The notes: generated from the letters alone by a model not told the origin. DNA of 55,076 nucleotides from TH5896 sp049578985 (GCA_049578985.1 JBAUMZ010000045.1:1-55076), one strand, 5' to 3'; counted from the stretch's first letter, positions 8,573 to 18,548 are shown. A program made the numbers and translations.

Positions 8573-8772
8573 CAGGAGGAGACTTCATAAGGATTGGAAA
8601 ATATAACAAGGAACACAATTGAATTTTTGAATCGTAGGTGTCGTTGGTACAATTCTGTTATTATTAACGTCAATCATCTTTGGAGTAGATTCCTCAGGAT
8701 TCAAGTCAACCCACTCATCTCAGTACTATACTGAAAGAGCTAAACTAAGAAAGAAATGGATCAAGTTGTCTG

Positions 8773-9234
8773 TTGGAGCTGATGTGCTTGTCTATATGGA
8801 GGATACATGTCATTCATCCTCAGGAAGGTGATATAACTAACCTGCTTCCAGTGATTTGCGCTTCCTTTGATACCCTTGATTGTAGCGCAGGAATCATCAT
8901 AAGATCCAGAGGCACAGAGGTGCAGGATGAGGACGAACAAGTTATTGATAACCTGGGGAAGATCAAAATACGTCAGTTCTCCCTAAACAGCAATTATGCA
9001 GCCAGTTTGGTTGAGTTTTTGAGAGAACTCGATTTGAAATGGAGCCAATTTAAGGATACTTTAAACAAATTGCAAGACCGACAAAATGAAGCAAAACAAC
9101 GAAATACCTCTCAATTGCATGAATTGGCTGACATATTTAATAGCAGGAACCTTTATCCGAGTGATTACAAATCAAACATTGAAGACATACTTAAACCAGT
9201 TAGCATAAGTTCTCTAACCTGTATATCCAGTTAG
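8773..9234 (+). CDS. hypothetical protein, probably part of a decayed gene
   Basis: 153 residues, not recognised. The middle (about 60-130) is helical and probably coiled coil (FLRELDLKWSQFKDTLNKLQ). The first 20 residues look artificial. In another frame, 8631-8830 encodes a hydrophobic helix followed by YYTERAKLRKKWIKLSVGA, which ends in a stop just where this ORF begins. A single frameshift near 8800 would join them into a membrane-anchored protein, so the real gene may span 8631-9234 and be broken. Confidence 0.4.
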   Translation: MELMCLSIWRIHVIHPQEGDITNLLPVICASFDTLDCSAGIIIRSRGTEVQDEDEQVIDNLGKIKIRQFSLNSNYAASLVEFLRELDLKWSQFKDTLNKLQDRQNEAKQRNTSQLHELADIFNSRNLYPSDYKSNIEDILKPVSISSLTCISS

Positions 9235-9238
9235 ATAT

Positions 9239-9490
9239 TTGTACATATTGAGATTGAACTTCTTGGTTCTAAAAAAAATCCATTTCTTGAACTATTTTGC
9301 AAACCAAATAAATAATCTTAGTTATGGTAAAGGCCTAGCATTAAAAATGCAATGTAAATCGAATCAAGATATGCTTGATTTCTATCCAAAAATTACTGAA
9401 TCGCTGAAGAGAATATTATTGGAGAAAAATGAATCAGAACTGGTAAATGAGATTTTAAGAATTTTGGCCGATCGTATCAACAAAAAATGA
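9239..9490 (+). CDS. hypothetical small protein or tail of the preceding gene
   Basis: 83 residues, immediately after the preceding stop but in another frame. The C-terminal half (DFYPKITESLKRILLEKNE and onward) is helical and plausible protein; the N-terminal part is not. Unrecognised. Probably a downstream piece of the same decayed locus. Confidence 0.3.
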   Translation: MYILRLNFLVLKKIHFLNYFANQINNLSYGKGLALKMQCKSNQDMLDFYPKITESLKRILLEKNESELVNEILRILADRINKK

Positions 9491-9892
9491 TACCCACAAC
9501 ATTTGGATCTCCTCCCAGGCAACGGATATTGGATAACGAATATTTCTTATTCACAAATAAAGACATGACTAATGTTAAGGGCTTATTCCCACTATCTCCA
9601 GTTAATTATTATGATATTAAACGATTTATATTGGCAGTTAATCAGTCTCAGTCACTTTAACAATTTCCTGCTTCGAATCTCCACCGTTAGTGCTAAGATT
9701 TATAGTACTATCAAAACTAGTACCACTATCTACTATCAAAACTAATTTAAAGATTTTATCTACTTTCTTAGGTCTCTAATTCTGACAAAGGCAGATAGCC
9801 TACAAACGGTGCTGATGACATGGAGTGGCCGTCCACCCCCCCTTTTGTTATTAGTTGGTACTTATATAATGTGTATTCAGAGCTTTAGAATA
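9491..9892. other. spacer, nothing recognised
   Basis: No ORF with support. Contains a run of seven or more C at about 9836. Confidence 0.4.
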
Positions 9893-11442
9893 TTATGAAA
9901 TGTGATCAGTATACTGACTTGGAATTGTAAGTGACACGTGCTCTGGATTAGCTCGTACAATCTGTATACCTAGATTTGTAATACTAATCCTACCACTAAC
10001 ATACGTAATTATGTAACCTGCATCGACGAAGTACCTTACACGCGGCATTGGTCTTATTAATCCTGAAGTGGATTCAAGCTTATCACTTTTACGTTTTAGT
10101 ACTGTATGCGTTCCACCATTCTCATGGCCGTGATATTGGGGATCTTTGCCTGGTCTAGCTATTACATAGTGCCCCAATTCTTTTCCACCCCCACATCTGT
10201 TTCTTGTGATAGTTTCGTCTTTTTGTTTACTTCCAGTTATCATCATCTTCCGATTTATTTTGTGTATTTCCCACTCTCTTTTCGACTGTGTTTTATCTTT
10301 CATTCTACCTTCTATACCACCGACATCTGGCTGTCCGGATATGAGACTAGATAGATCGGGGTACAGATCTGATAGGCTTACAATAATATCTGAAAGCACA
10401 TCTTCGAAGCCTTTTTCATTCTTTATCTTAGGCTTTTCTTGAATGGTTGGTTTTTGAAATCCATTGTCTTCCATCCACTGTTCGAGTAACATTCTTAGTT
10501 CGGGATATTATGTATCTTCATCTTCTATCATTCCGCTCCTATCTGCCTTAAATTCTAATTTAGGACTATTACAAGTTATAATGCCTCTTCCCATATGTTC
10601 AGTAATTATTTCCGAATTTTCAACTTTTTTTATACATAAGCTAATTTTGCTCTCTGTCATGTCATCGACATTATGTATGTCACCCTTTACCTCTGTTCCA
10701 TCGCTAAGGCAAAAGAGGGTAATCATGTGCTTGGTACAGAAATCCGTGGACGGTAAAATTCTAGTGTAATTCTGATCTGTGTTTTCATTTTTTATGAATA
10801 CAGGATAATCTTTTAGTTTTAACATGAACTTTCTGGATACGTATTGTATAATCTTTTTGATCGGAATATCTCTAGCATTTTTGATGACTACTCTTAGACC
10901 AACATGATCCAAGACGTACTGACTATCAGGGCGCTCCGGAGGATCAATGAAGAATATGTCCTCATTATTCATCATAAGGGTTGCAATCAGTCCGTTCTTA
11001 CGATTCTCTTTATCTAAAGATACACTATAAAATATAACAGTATTATCTTTAGAAAGCCAAAGTAGACTATTTATTCCAATGCCAACTTAACTAATGAATT
11101 CTGGATCTTCAATTCTTATATTATAAATCTCATCGTTTGGGTCGTGGCCTATGTTTTTGAATTTTTCATAGTCAGTTATGTCCGGGCCAAAGTCTTCTAT
11201 CCACAAGTCGTTTTCTCAATGTTGGAATTTCTCTCTTCCTCCTGCAGGTTTAAGTTTACACCCTTTACGAATGGAATGTTTGTGTCTTCGTCGTCTATCT
11301 TAGGATATCTTGATATGTCTGAATGCGGTGTCACTTTGAATTTATTGTTATTAGTAATTGGTGTATCCTGTATTTTTGTATCATAGTATTGTATGCATTC
11401 ATTGCACCTCCAAACAGTTTCAGTTCCCCTTAGATAGTCCAA
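9893..11442 (-). pseudogene. decayed Hsp90-like (GHKL) ATPase gene
   Basis: Minus-strand pieces in several frames line up as one protein. From the 5' side: 11442-11197; then WIEDFGPDITDYEKFKNIG (near 11170), which resembles the nucleotide-binding D-x-G-x-G box with the last glycine lost; a stop; then GIGINSLLWLSKDNTVIFYS, a second glycine box; then 10975-10508; and finally 10492-9893, which continues the helical C-terminal part. At least three stops or frameshifts separate them. This pattern suits a stand-alone HATPase_c_3 type protein of unknown role. It is clearly non-functional as written. Confidence 0.55.
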
Positions 11443-11569
11443 TTTGTAACTGTCACTATCAGTCTAATAGGACTGGATCGACTGCACTTTAAACTGATAT
11501 TATTGTCTTAGTTACCTAGGTGAAAAATGAAGTGGGGATGCTTTCATATTAGTCATCATCATCGTTTCA

Positions 11570-12331
11570 TCATATTTCATCATCATCATCGCAGAACATG
11601 TATAATGGATTGGAAACAGAAACAGTACTGCTACTTGTCACACTATTATTAAGTCCCATTTCACTTCTTATCTTTGACTGGAACTGTGTGGTTTCCGAAC
11701 TTGCATCGCATATTATTTCTATATTTTTAGATCCATGAGTTAATATGACCTCACAGTTATCAGAATTTGTATCCCCTTTTGTTGGTGCGAAATCTACTAT
11801 GGTATCGTAACCCTCTCCACAATCAAAGTAATCTGCACCCTTACTTCCAAATAGTATATCATCACCTGCTCCAGAATAGAGTTCGTCATTGCCCGATCCT
11901 CCAAATAGGAAATCGCCCCCAAAACCACCTTGAATTACATCAGCACCATCGCCCCCGACTAACTTATCATTTCCATCTGCACCCGTAAGTTGATCATTGT
12001 CTTCATCGCCCCGAATAGAATCATCTGCAGATGAACCTTGCAATACATCATCGCCTTCTAATCCAATAAGTAGATCTCCTTGCCTACAATCGGAGATTGT
12101 CACAGGCATCAATTGTTCGGGGGGATGCATACCTGGAACCTGAACTATTTGCATGCTCTGAACGAAGGTGAGAAATGAACAGCCTATTATGACATCATCT
12201 TCATCAGTACCAATAGTCGTATTAGATGTACCTATGATAACTGTGACCGCATGTAAATCCAAAATGGGAAGTAAAAATGCTAAGGCAAAGCAAAGTAAAA
12301 CAAGGCATGATATATAATATGTTATAATCAT
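11570..12331 (-). CDS. secreted RTX-like calcium-binding repeat protein
   Basis: 253 residues. The N-terminus (about 4-28) is a signal peptide or anchor. From about residue 90 to 170 there is a series of nine-residue GGxGxDxLx-type repeats (LIGLEGDDVLQG, LVGGDGADVIQGG, LFGGSGNDELYSG, ILFGSKGADYFDCG), the calcium-binding parallel beta-roll of hemolysin-type proteins. The tail after residue 190 is serine/threonine rich and ends in an acidic DDDDE. Such surface proteins are common in Nitrososphaerales. It is not a toxin by itself. Confidence 0.8.
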   Translation of the reverse strand: MIITYYISCLVLLCFALAFLLPILDLHAVTVIIGTSNTTIGTDEDDVIIGCSFLTFVQSMQIVQVPGMHPPEQLMPVTISDCRQGDLLIGLEGDDVLQGSSADDSIRGDEDNDQLTGADGNDKLVGGDGADVIQGGFGGDFLFGGSGNDELYSGAGDDILFGSKGADYFDCGEGYDTIVDFAPTKGDTNSDNCEVILTHGSKNIEIICDASSETTQFQSKIRSEMGLNNSVTSSSTVSVSNPLYMFCDDDDEI

Positions 12332-12771
12332 AAGAATAAGGAGACCAAGTTAAATTATTAAGTAATCAGTTTGAGAGCTATGTACAAATACATTATAATG
12401 TATTTTAGTACGAGTGTATACTAAATATAAATAATCTATATCTTCTTGTTGTCATCGACTGAGGTGAGTCTGTTACTACAACAATCCGAGGCTGTGGCTG
12501 GTTCGTGAACTGCTGATTCGAACTGGTTAGGTGACTCTAAAGTATCTAGTCCTATAACGATAGTACTTGCGGGTTCAGGTGCAGATGAACCCCCTTAAAC
12601 GTGATGGATGTTATCGAGACTGTATAGATGAAGGCGGACATCTCTGCGAGGCGGTGGCCTCACTTGGCCTTACCCCATGGCGTGCATACCTGAATATCAT
12701 AATTATGGGTTAAAAGTAAATTAAATTGGAACTAAAATTAATAATATGGACAGAGGCTTCGATATAAGTGT
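12332..12771. other. spacer with a GC-richer patch
   Basis: 440 bases without a supported gene. Bases about 12450-12680 are clearly richer in G and C than the surrounding spacers and contain short inverted stretches (for example GGTGGCCTCACTTGGCC). This is what a structured RNA could look like in an AT-rich genome, but I cannot match it to RNase P, SRP or tRNA. A weak ORF (…GCYRDCIDEGGHLCEAVAS…) crosses it without a start. Confidence 0.35.
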
Positions 12772-14565
12772 ATGAGACCGGTTTTGCTTACTGTGGATGA
12801 TGACCCACAAGTGGTTCAAGCTATTAAGCGGGATTTAAGGCATCAATATGGCAAACGTTTTCGCATTCTTAAAGCAGAATCCGGTCAAAAAGCTCTTGGA
12901 TTAGTAAAGCAATTGAAATTACGAAATGAGATCGTGGCATTACTCTTGGTAGACCAGCGAATGCCTCAGATGTCTGGAGTGGAATTACTGGAGCGGTCTA
13001 TAGACATTTTTCCAGAAGCTAAGCGTGTCTTGCTTACGGCATATGCGGATACTGAAGCCGCAATAAGATCTATTAACAGAGCTAAAATTGATTACTATCT
13101 AATGAAACCATGGGACCCTCCTGACGAGCACCTCTATCCCGTGCTTGATGATTTATTAGATGATTGGTGGGCTTCGTTTAAGCCTCCATATGAGGGCATT
13201 AAGGTTATAGGAATGAAATGGTCTCCAAGATCATATGAAGTAAAACACTTTCTAGCAAGAAATGGCATTCCTTATCATTGGCTAGATATAGAATCTGATG
13301 AAGGTCGCCGTTTGGTTTCTTTTGTCGCTTCGACTAGTAATGGAGGAGAGGAATCTGGTCAAATTTCAGCCTCCGTTTCCAGTATTAAATCTAACCAGCA
13401 CGAAAACAGTACTGATTATGATTCATCATTAATCAGATCGCCTTCATTAGCACCTTTGGTCTCCTCCTTAAAACTCCCGCTTGTTATTTTTCCGGATGGC
13501 TCATACATGGATGATCCGCCTAATTCAGGGCTTGCAGAAAAAATTGGCCTAAAGACTCAGGCACAGATGCCTTTCTATGATTTGATAATAATAGGGGCAG
13601 GACCAGCAGGATTGGCGGCAGCAGTATATGGAGCATCAGAGGGTCTCAGTACATTGCTGATTGAAAGGCAAGCACCGGGAGGACAGGCGGTTATGAGTTC
13701 TAACATTGAAAATTATCTTGGATTTCCTTCCGGTCTAACTGGCAGCAATCTTGCTAGACGGGCTGTCGCGCAGGCAATCCGATTCGGCGTCGAGATTCTA
13801 ACTCCACAGGAGGTTGTTAGTATACGAATCGACGGCCCCTATAGAATAGTTCATTTAATAGATGGGAAAGAGATAAGTTGCCATGCCCTTCTTATTGCTT
13901 GCGGAGTATCATATCGTAAGTTAGAAGATATAAAGGGAATAGATAAACTGACCGGAGCTGGTGTGTATTATGGTGCCTCCATGATTGAAGCGTTGTCATC
14001 TAAGGATGAAGATGTCTATATGGTGGGGGGAGCAAATTCTGCAGGTCAAGCGGCGATTCATTTCTCCAAATATGCTAAATCAGTAACACTTGTAGTTCGT
14101 GGGGAGTCTTTAACCAAAAGTATGTCACATTATCTTGTTAATCAAATAAACAGGATATCTAACATAAATGTATTATTAAACTCAAAAGTTGCGGAAGTAC
14201 AAGGCGAAAATCGGCTGCAATCGGTTACCATACTGAACACTCAGACAGGAGAGCAGCATACCATGGACTGTTTCATGCTCTACATATTTATTGGTGCCGT
14301 ACCGCATACTGAGTTACTTGCTGGATTAGTAGACCGAGATGCTAATGGCTTCATTTTGACCGGCTCAGATCTAATACATGATGAGCGTAATCGCCCTATG
14401 GGCTGGTATCTGGATCGGGTCCCATTTTTACTTGAGACAAATGTGCCTGGGATATTCGCAGCTGGAGATGTGCGTCATGGCTCTACTAAAAGAGTGGCTA
14501 CAGGGGTTGGGGAAGGGTCTCTATCTGTTCAACTAATACATCAATATCTAAAGAGCGTTAGATGA
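12772..14565 (+). CDS. receiver domain / glutaredoxin-like / thioredoxin reductase-like fusion
   Basis: 597 residues in three parts. Residues 1-125 are a CheY-type receiver with acidic pocket DDD (9-11), phosphate acceptor D61, T89 and K112. Residues 142-262 resemble a glutaredoxin fold, but the usual Cys pair is replaced in KWSPRS. Residues 268-597 are an FAD/NAD(P) oxidoreductase of thioredoxin-reductase type (IIGAGPAG at 273-280, NIENYLGFP, a second dinucleotide site near 417-424, GDVRHG near the end); where the enzyme should have CxxC it has YYGAS (400-403). So neither dithiol is present. Database names for such fusions exist in bacteria (fused response regulator/thioredoxin reductase). 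Likely the output partner of the next gene. Confidence 0.85.
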   Translation: MRPVLLTVDDDPQVVQAIKRDLRHQYGKRFRILKAESGQKALGLVKQLKLRNEIVALLLVDQRMPQMSGVELLERSIDIFPEAKRVLLTAYADTEAAIRSINRAKIDYYLMKPWDPPDEHLYPVLDDLLDDWWASFKPPYEGIKVIGMKWSPRSYEVKHFLARNGIPYHWLDIESDEGRRLVSFVASTSNGGEESGQISASVSSIKSNQHENSTDYDSSLIRSPSLAPLVSSLKLPLVIFPDGSYMDDPPNSGLAEKIGLKTQAQMPFYDLIIIGAGPAGLAAAVYGASEGLSTLLIERQAPGGQAVMSSNIENYLGFPSGLTGSNLARRAVAQAIRFGVEILTPQEVVSIRIDGPYRIVHLIDGKEISCHALLIACGVSYRKLEDIKGIDKLTGAGVYYGASMIEALSSKDEDVYMVGGANSAGQAAIHFSKYAKSVTLVVRGESLTKSMSHYLVNQINRISNINVLLNSKVAEVQGENRLQSVTILNTQTGEQHTMDCFMLYIFIGAVPHTELLAGLVDRDANGFILTGSDLIHDERNRPMGWYLDRVPFLLETNVPGIFAAGDVRHGSTKRVATGVGEGSLSVQLIHQYLKSVR

Positions 14566-14655
14566 AGTCAAAGTATGGATTGCATTAACTTTTATCCTAT
14601 GACCTACGGATGAAAATACTAATAACCAAGAAATAAGTGATATTAATAATAGAGT

Positions 14656-16233
14656 ATGGTCATTAGCTCTAATAGTCACAACGTTACTCATGATCAAGAA
14701 GCACTGCTTCATCAAATACGGCTCTTTTCAGGGTTGAACGAACAGGAGTTAAATTCGTTAGAAAAAGGGCAAGAGGTGTGGTTTAACAGGGGCGATAAAA
14801 TACTTGCTGAAGGTCAGCATGATACTTTTTACGTAGTTGTAGAAGGGAAGGTCGAGATTACACTAAGAGATGGCGCCAAAGAATCAGTTCTCTCCACCTA
14901 TGATGCCGGAGACCATTTTGGAGAGCTTCCGATCATTCTTGGATGGTCAGATCACAAGTGCGCCGCTTTTGCTGCTGAAAAAAGTCGCCTACTCAAATGG
15001 GATAAAGACGATTTCTGGCAAATGATATACAATTCTCCTTCTTTGACCAAACAAATTCTGCATTCAATGGCACAACTTCTTAAGACGTTAGAGACAGTGT
15101 TACAGCATAACCAGAAGCTCATTGCACTTGGTGGACTTGCAGCTGGTCTTGCTCATGAATTGAATAATCCTGCAGCAGCTGCCAATAGATCAGTAACACA
15201 ATTATCCGAATCCATTCAGGAGTGGAGATCTCTAGTACGGAAGTTGAGCGGAGAACAAGGTATAACTCCTTCACAATGGTCATATATTTCTGGACTCAGA
15301 GATAATGTTCAAAATCTTGACCCGCCTTCAGCACCTAGACAAAGTCCCAGTGCTTCTACTGATACTGACATGGATGATCCTATAACGCAAAGCGAGATTG
15401 AGGAAGAGCTTATCGACTGGCTTGGATCTCACGGTGTTAGCGATGGATGGAAAATAGCATCTGATCTAATTACCGCAGGAATCACTATAAATGATTTGAA
15501 TGAGATCGCCAAAACTATTAACTCAACTCAATCACCAAAAGGGTATATAATAAAGAATAATGAGATGGCCGATAAGAATCTTCAGGACACATTGAACTGG
15601 CTTACGACTACGACAAGAGTAGATCAATTACTTTATGAAATCAAGAGCAGTACCACACGCATTAGCGATTTAGTCTCGGCTGTGAAATCATATTCGTATA
15701 TGGATCAGGCTCCTCTTCAGGAGGTCGATATCCACAAGGGAATAGAGAGCACGCTGACAATTCTGCAGTATAAAATAAGGAAAGCTGACATAACTATAAT
15801 TCGGGAATATGATTCTAATTTGCCGCTTGTCAATGCCTATGGGAACGAGCTAAATCAGGTTTGGACAAATTTAATAGATAATGCTGTTGACGGCATAGGA
15901 GAGCACGGGACTATTACAATTCGTACCAAGAATGAAGGTAATGATCATGTACTTGTAGAAATCGCGGATAATGGGAGTCAAGGTATCCCAGAAAATATAA
16001 AATCGCGTATTTTTGAGCCATTCTTCACAACTAAGGATCTAGGCAGAGGTACTGGTCTCGGATTGAGTATAAGTCACAGGATTGTAACAGAAACACATAG
16101 GGGGGATATTCGTGTATACTCTCGCCCCGGAGAGACCCGTTTTCAGGTTATCTTGCCTATCATCTATAATGAGGGACTAGAGAAAAGGTATTGGTCTTGG
16201 ATTAAACCGTTGGATAACCAAGGAGAATCATAG
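14656..16233 (+). CDS. histidine kinase with N-terminal cyclic-nucleotide-binding-like domain
   Basis: 525 residues. Residues 20-135 form a cNMP-binding-like jelly roll (FGELPIILG at 88-96), but the arginine that binds the cyclic phosphate is not in its place (WSDHKCAAF), so ligand binding is doubtful. The phospho-accepting histidine is H167 in LAHELNNPAAA. The ATPase domain has NLIDNAVDG, ADNGSQG, FEPFFTTK and GRGTGLGLSI. There are no membrane helices, so it is a soluble sensor. It follows the receiver-reductase fusion by 90 bases on the same strand; I infer that it phosphorylates D61 of that protein, forming a redox-linked two-component pair. Confidence 0.88.
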   Translation: MVISSNSHNVTHDQEALLHQIRLFSGLNEQELNSLEKGQEVWFNRGDKILAEGQHDTFYVVVEGKVEITLRDGAKESVLSTYDAGDHFGELPIILGWSDHKCAAFAAEKSRLLKWDKDDFWQMIYNSPSLTKQILHSMAQLLKTLETVLQHNQKLIALGGLAAGLAHELNNPAAAANRSVTQLSESIQEWRSLVRKLSGEQGITPSQWSYISGLRDNVQNLDPPSAPRQSPSASTDTDMDDPITQSEIEEELIDWLGSHGVSDGWKIASDLITAGITINDLNEIAKTINSTQSPKGYIIKNNEMADKNLQDTLNWLTTTTRVDQLLYEIKSSTTRISDLVSAVKSYSYMDQAPLQEVDIHKGIESTLTILQYKIRKADITIIREYDSNLPLVNAYGNELNQVWTNLIDNAVDGIGEHGTITIRTKNEGNDHVLVEIADNGSQGIPENIKSRIFEPFFTTKDLGRGTGLGLSISHRIVTETHRGDIRVYSRPGETRFQVILPIIYNEGLEKRYWSWIKPLDNQGES

Positions 16234-16304
16234 AGATCATGGTCCCATATCAAAATTAGAAACCATCGTTGATTAGATATAACACATAGAAGGCGATTCT
16301 TGGA

Positions 16305-16649
16305 CTAATCTACAAAGCTACCTACTAATGGGTATCCCGCGTCTTCCCAATCGGATATGCCACCTGCATAGCGTCTAACTTTCTTGTAACCCATACTTGT
16401 CAAAATCTGATATCCTATTATACTTGCAATACATGATGGATTAGAACAATGTATAACAATATCGTCATCAGGATCAAGCATATTTCTTGCATCCCGCATA
16501 TTGGTAATGTTAATAGAGCCAGGTATTCGTTTAGCATCAAATGCCCATTCTCCTAAAGCGTTCACTAGTTTAAACTGATCTCCACGATCCAATTTCTCCT
16601 TTAATTCTTCTTTACTGATATGGTTCATTGACAGCTTTGATTCGCTCAA
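16305..16649 (-). CDS. rhodanese-domain protein
   Basis: 114 residues, a single rhodanese domain, the usual length for a stand-alone sulfurtransferase. The catalytic loop begins with C68 in VIHCSNPSC; a second cysteine (C73) is in the loop. HIPGSINI-type motif appears as RIPGSINIT, and YAGGISDWEDAGYP closes the domain. It moves sulfane sulfur or acts in redox repair; the acceptor is unknown. Convergent with the kinase gene. Confidence 0.85.
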   Translation of the reverse strand: MSESKLSMNHISKEELKEKLDRGDQFKLVNALGEWAFDAKRIPGSINITNMRDARNMLDPDDDIVIHCSNPSCIASIIGYQILTSMGYKKVRRYAGGISDWEDAGYPLVGSFVD

Positions 16650-16698
16650 ATTACATTATCAAACAATACGACGAATATTAAATATTTGTGTGCTTAAT

Positions 16699-17104
16699 TC
16701 ACTTTAATATGCTAATACTGTCGAGGAACGACGAGGAATGCATGCCGACTATATAGGCATATGCATATGCTTCGGACTTCGGACAGGATAAATCTTTAAT
16801 CAAATTAGACGAAGCGATGCTATTCGCCGTTGAAACTATTTCATTTACAATCTCGGACGCACTTTGACCTTTCTTTAGTAGTCTTAATCCTTGACCTGCA
16901 ATAACTGGCAAGTGATCAGCCAGCCATTTAATCTTCAAAATGGCCTCTTTGAGTTGATTAGGGGTCAATCGTGATGCCAGCCAGAATATCAAGGCCACCT
17001 GCATTTGATATGGCGGACACTAACTCTGGCGTAGTTGCACCTCCAACCATTCCTGCTTGTGTAACGGGGTACTTGATGCCCAGTATTTCACATAAACTGT
17101 TCAT
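16699..17104 (-). pseudogene. truncated, frameshifted nitronate monooxygenase copy
   Basis: From the minus-strand ATG at 17104 it reads MNSLCEILGIKYPVTQAG and continues like the start of the intact gene at 947. A one-base shift near 16975 (LAGI for LAAS) breaks the frame. After AILKIK the sequence jumps to the C-terminal GQGLRLLKKGQSASEIVNE, so roughly 250 central codons, including the flavin-binding region, are missing. It is a decayed paralogue of the 947-2065 gene on the other strand. Confidence 0.8.
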
Positions 17105-17376
17105 AATCTTTTCATGTAATTGCTAAAGAATCCCCTAAGACGTCTGCAGCACTCCATGAATGGATTTTTGGAAAATCAAAGGCTATTTTTGATTCAATAA
17201 AGTATGACCGACATATAATACTGATTGAGCTCATACAAATTGAATCCTGTTAAGAAATTTTGACCTGAAACTGGATATTGTCGAAACCTAAGTTAGGTGA
17301 GGGCTGATTTGATCATATTCGTTCGTAAGTGTCCACAAACAAGAAATAATCAGACGAAATAAGAGGTATTGAAAAA
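17105..17376. other. spacer
   Basis: Contains an open stretch without a start on the plus strand (…HEWIFGKSKAIFDSIKYD…, 17150-17250) that could be a remnant. Nothing firm. Confidence 0.3.
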
Positions 17377-17757
17377 TTGACAAAGATCCTAGAGTATTCT
17401 GTGGCTAGAAGGTCTATGACACTACGAAATATCGACAGATCTGGTTTTAGTATTATCGCAAAGGAGGACATCCATATAGATGAGGGAGACATAAAGAAGA
17501 TAGGGAATTTATTTGAAAGTGTAGGTATTCCCTTTCGCAATGTAAATGATTTGAATGGTACTCCAAGGCCAGAGATAGTAACTCTTGAATTATTCAAAGA
17601 CGAGGCGGAGAAGGTTATTAACCTACTGGCCAAAGAAAGGCAGCATATAGTAGATGAACTAGAAGACCAAGATAAAGAGCAGATGTACAAATTAATCATG
17701 GCTCTTGACAACATACAAAAGAAGATAGAAAGAGGGATAGCAAAAAGTAACAAATAA
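17377..17757 (+). CDS. hypothetical protein with C-terminal coiled coil
   Basis: 126 residues from a TTG start; an ATG at codon 14 is the alternative. Residues 15-60 could be a small alpha/beta fold; residues 65-126 are a charged helix (KVINLLAKERQHIVDELEDQ) likely to form a coiled coil. I do not recognise the family. Soluble. It may be a regulatory or adaptor protein, but nothing in the sequence says so. Confidence 0.6.
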   Translation: MTKILEYSVARRSMTLRNIDRSGFSIIAKEDIHIDEGDIKKIGNLFESVGIPFRNVNDLNGTPRPEIVTLELFKDEAEKVINLLAKERQHIVDELEDQDKEQMYKLIMALDNIQKKIERGIAKSNK

Positions 17758-17999
17758 ATATGTTAGTAATGGCCAGAATATGCCTTCTGGTTTTTCTGCT
17801 GTCCACTCTTATGTGCTTCTGTCGACCTTTAATTCTCTATCGATATTCTTTTAGAGGACATATTCTTAAGATAAGTTTTTTCATTCAAAAACTGAGACAC
17901 ATTTGGGGGCCACTGGTTTTTCTGCCTGTATTCGAATCAACGAGAAAGGATACAAAGAAACAATGTGAGAATTTTAGATGAACTCATTAATACTACGTT

Positions 18000-18548
18000 A
18001 TGCCACCAGAGGGTTTATTGGCCGACCTTCATTTTGGGAAACACAATGCGATACTATACTCAAGCACAACAGTGCTCCATCAATTATTAATTAAATATTG
18101 CAGAATATCCCTAGAGTCTTCAAATGAAATACTGCTTATTCTCACATATTATGATTCGATAGAAAACATCTTGAAAGCCTTGAGAGATGTTGATAGTAAT
18201 ATAGAGAGTCGACGAAAAGATGGCTCGCTTGTAGTCCGAGAGTCTGCTAAAGCATATTTCAATTTAGCAGATGAACTGGTTGACATCATGATTATGATAA
18301 GAATGCTCTTACAACGCAGGAGGAAATTAGGTAAAGTCGGTCTGACTGTGATAAGTGACATGGGAATATTCTTTCATAAGAAAAGATTCTTCGATCTAAT
18401 TTCTCATGAAACAAGATTATCATTGGGATCTAATGATATCCATGAGGTGAAGCTGATTTGTTGTTATGAAAAACTAGGACTTTCTCTTCTTACTCAGGAA
18501 CAAACACGACAGATTCTCAGTATACATAACAAAATTCTAGGATTTTGA
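18000..18548 (+). CDS. MEDS/DcmR-like sensory domain protein
   Basis: 182 residues. The first 110 follow the pattern of the MEDS domain (methanogen/methylotroph DcmR sensory, a RecA-like fold): KHNAILYSSTTVLHQLLIKY, then LESSNEILLILTYYDS, then the EYxxx-type helix with DGSLVVRESAKAYF. The nucleotide-binding loop is not obvious. Such proteins are thought to sense small molecules or redox and are frequent in Nitrososphaerales. It stands alone; the preceding 73-codon ORF (17760-17981) looks spurious. Confidence 0.6.
   Translation: MPPEGLLADLHFGKHNAILYSSTTVLHQLLIKYCRISLESSNEILLILTYYDSIENILKALRDVDSNIESRRKDGSLVVRESAKAYFNLADELVDIMIMIRMLLQRRRKLGKVGLTVISDMGIFFHKKRFFDLISHETRLSLGSNDIHEVKLICCYEKLGLSLLTQEQTRQILSIHNKILGF

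Noticed and set aside
8573..8830. PIN-domain toxin partner for the antitoxin-like gene
   Set aside because: No acidic PIN motifs appear in any frame; the frame present encodes a hydrophobic helix instead.
12505..12530. GATTCGAACTGG, resembling the complement of a tRNA T-loop
   Set aside because: The flanking bases cannot form the T-stem and no acceptor or anticodon arms are present. I found no tRNA gene in the window.
12772..14565. Simple annotation as thioredoxin reductase TrxB
   Set aside because: The CxxC active site is absent and a receiver plus glutaredoxin-like region is fused in front, so the name would mislead.
17760..17981. 73-codon hydrophobic ORF after the hypothetical protein gene
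   Set aside because: Cysteine- and arginine-rich hydrophobic composition and no promoter; it looks like a chance frame.
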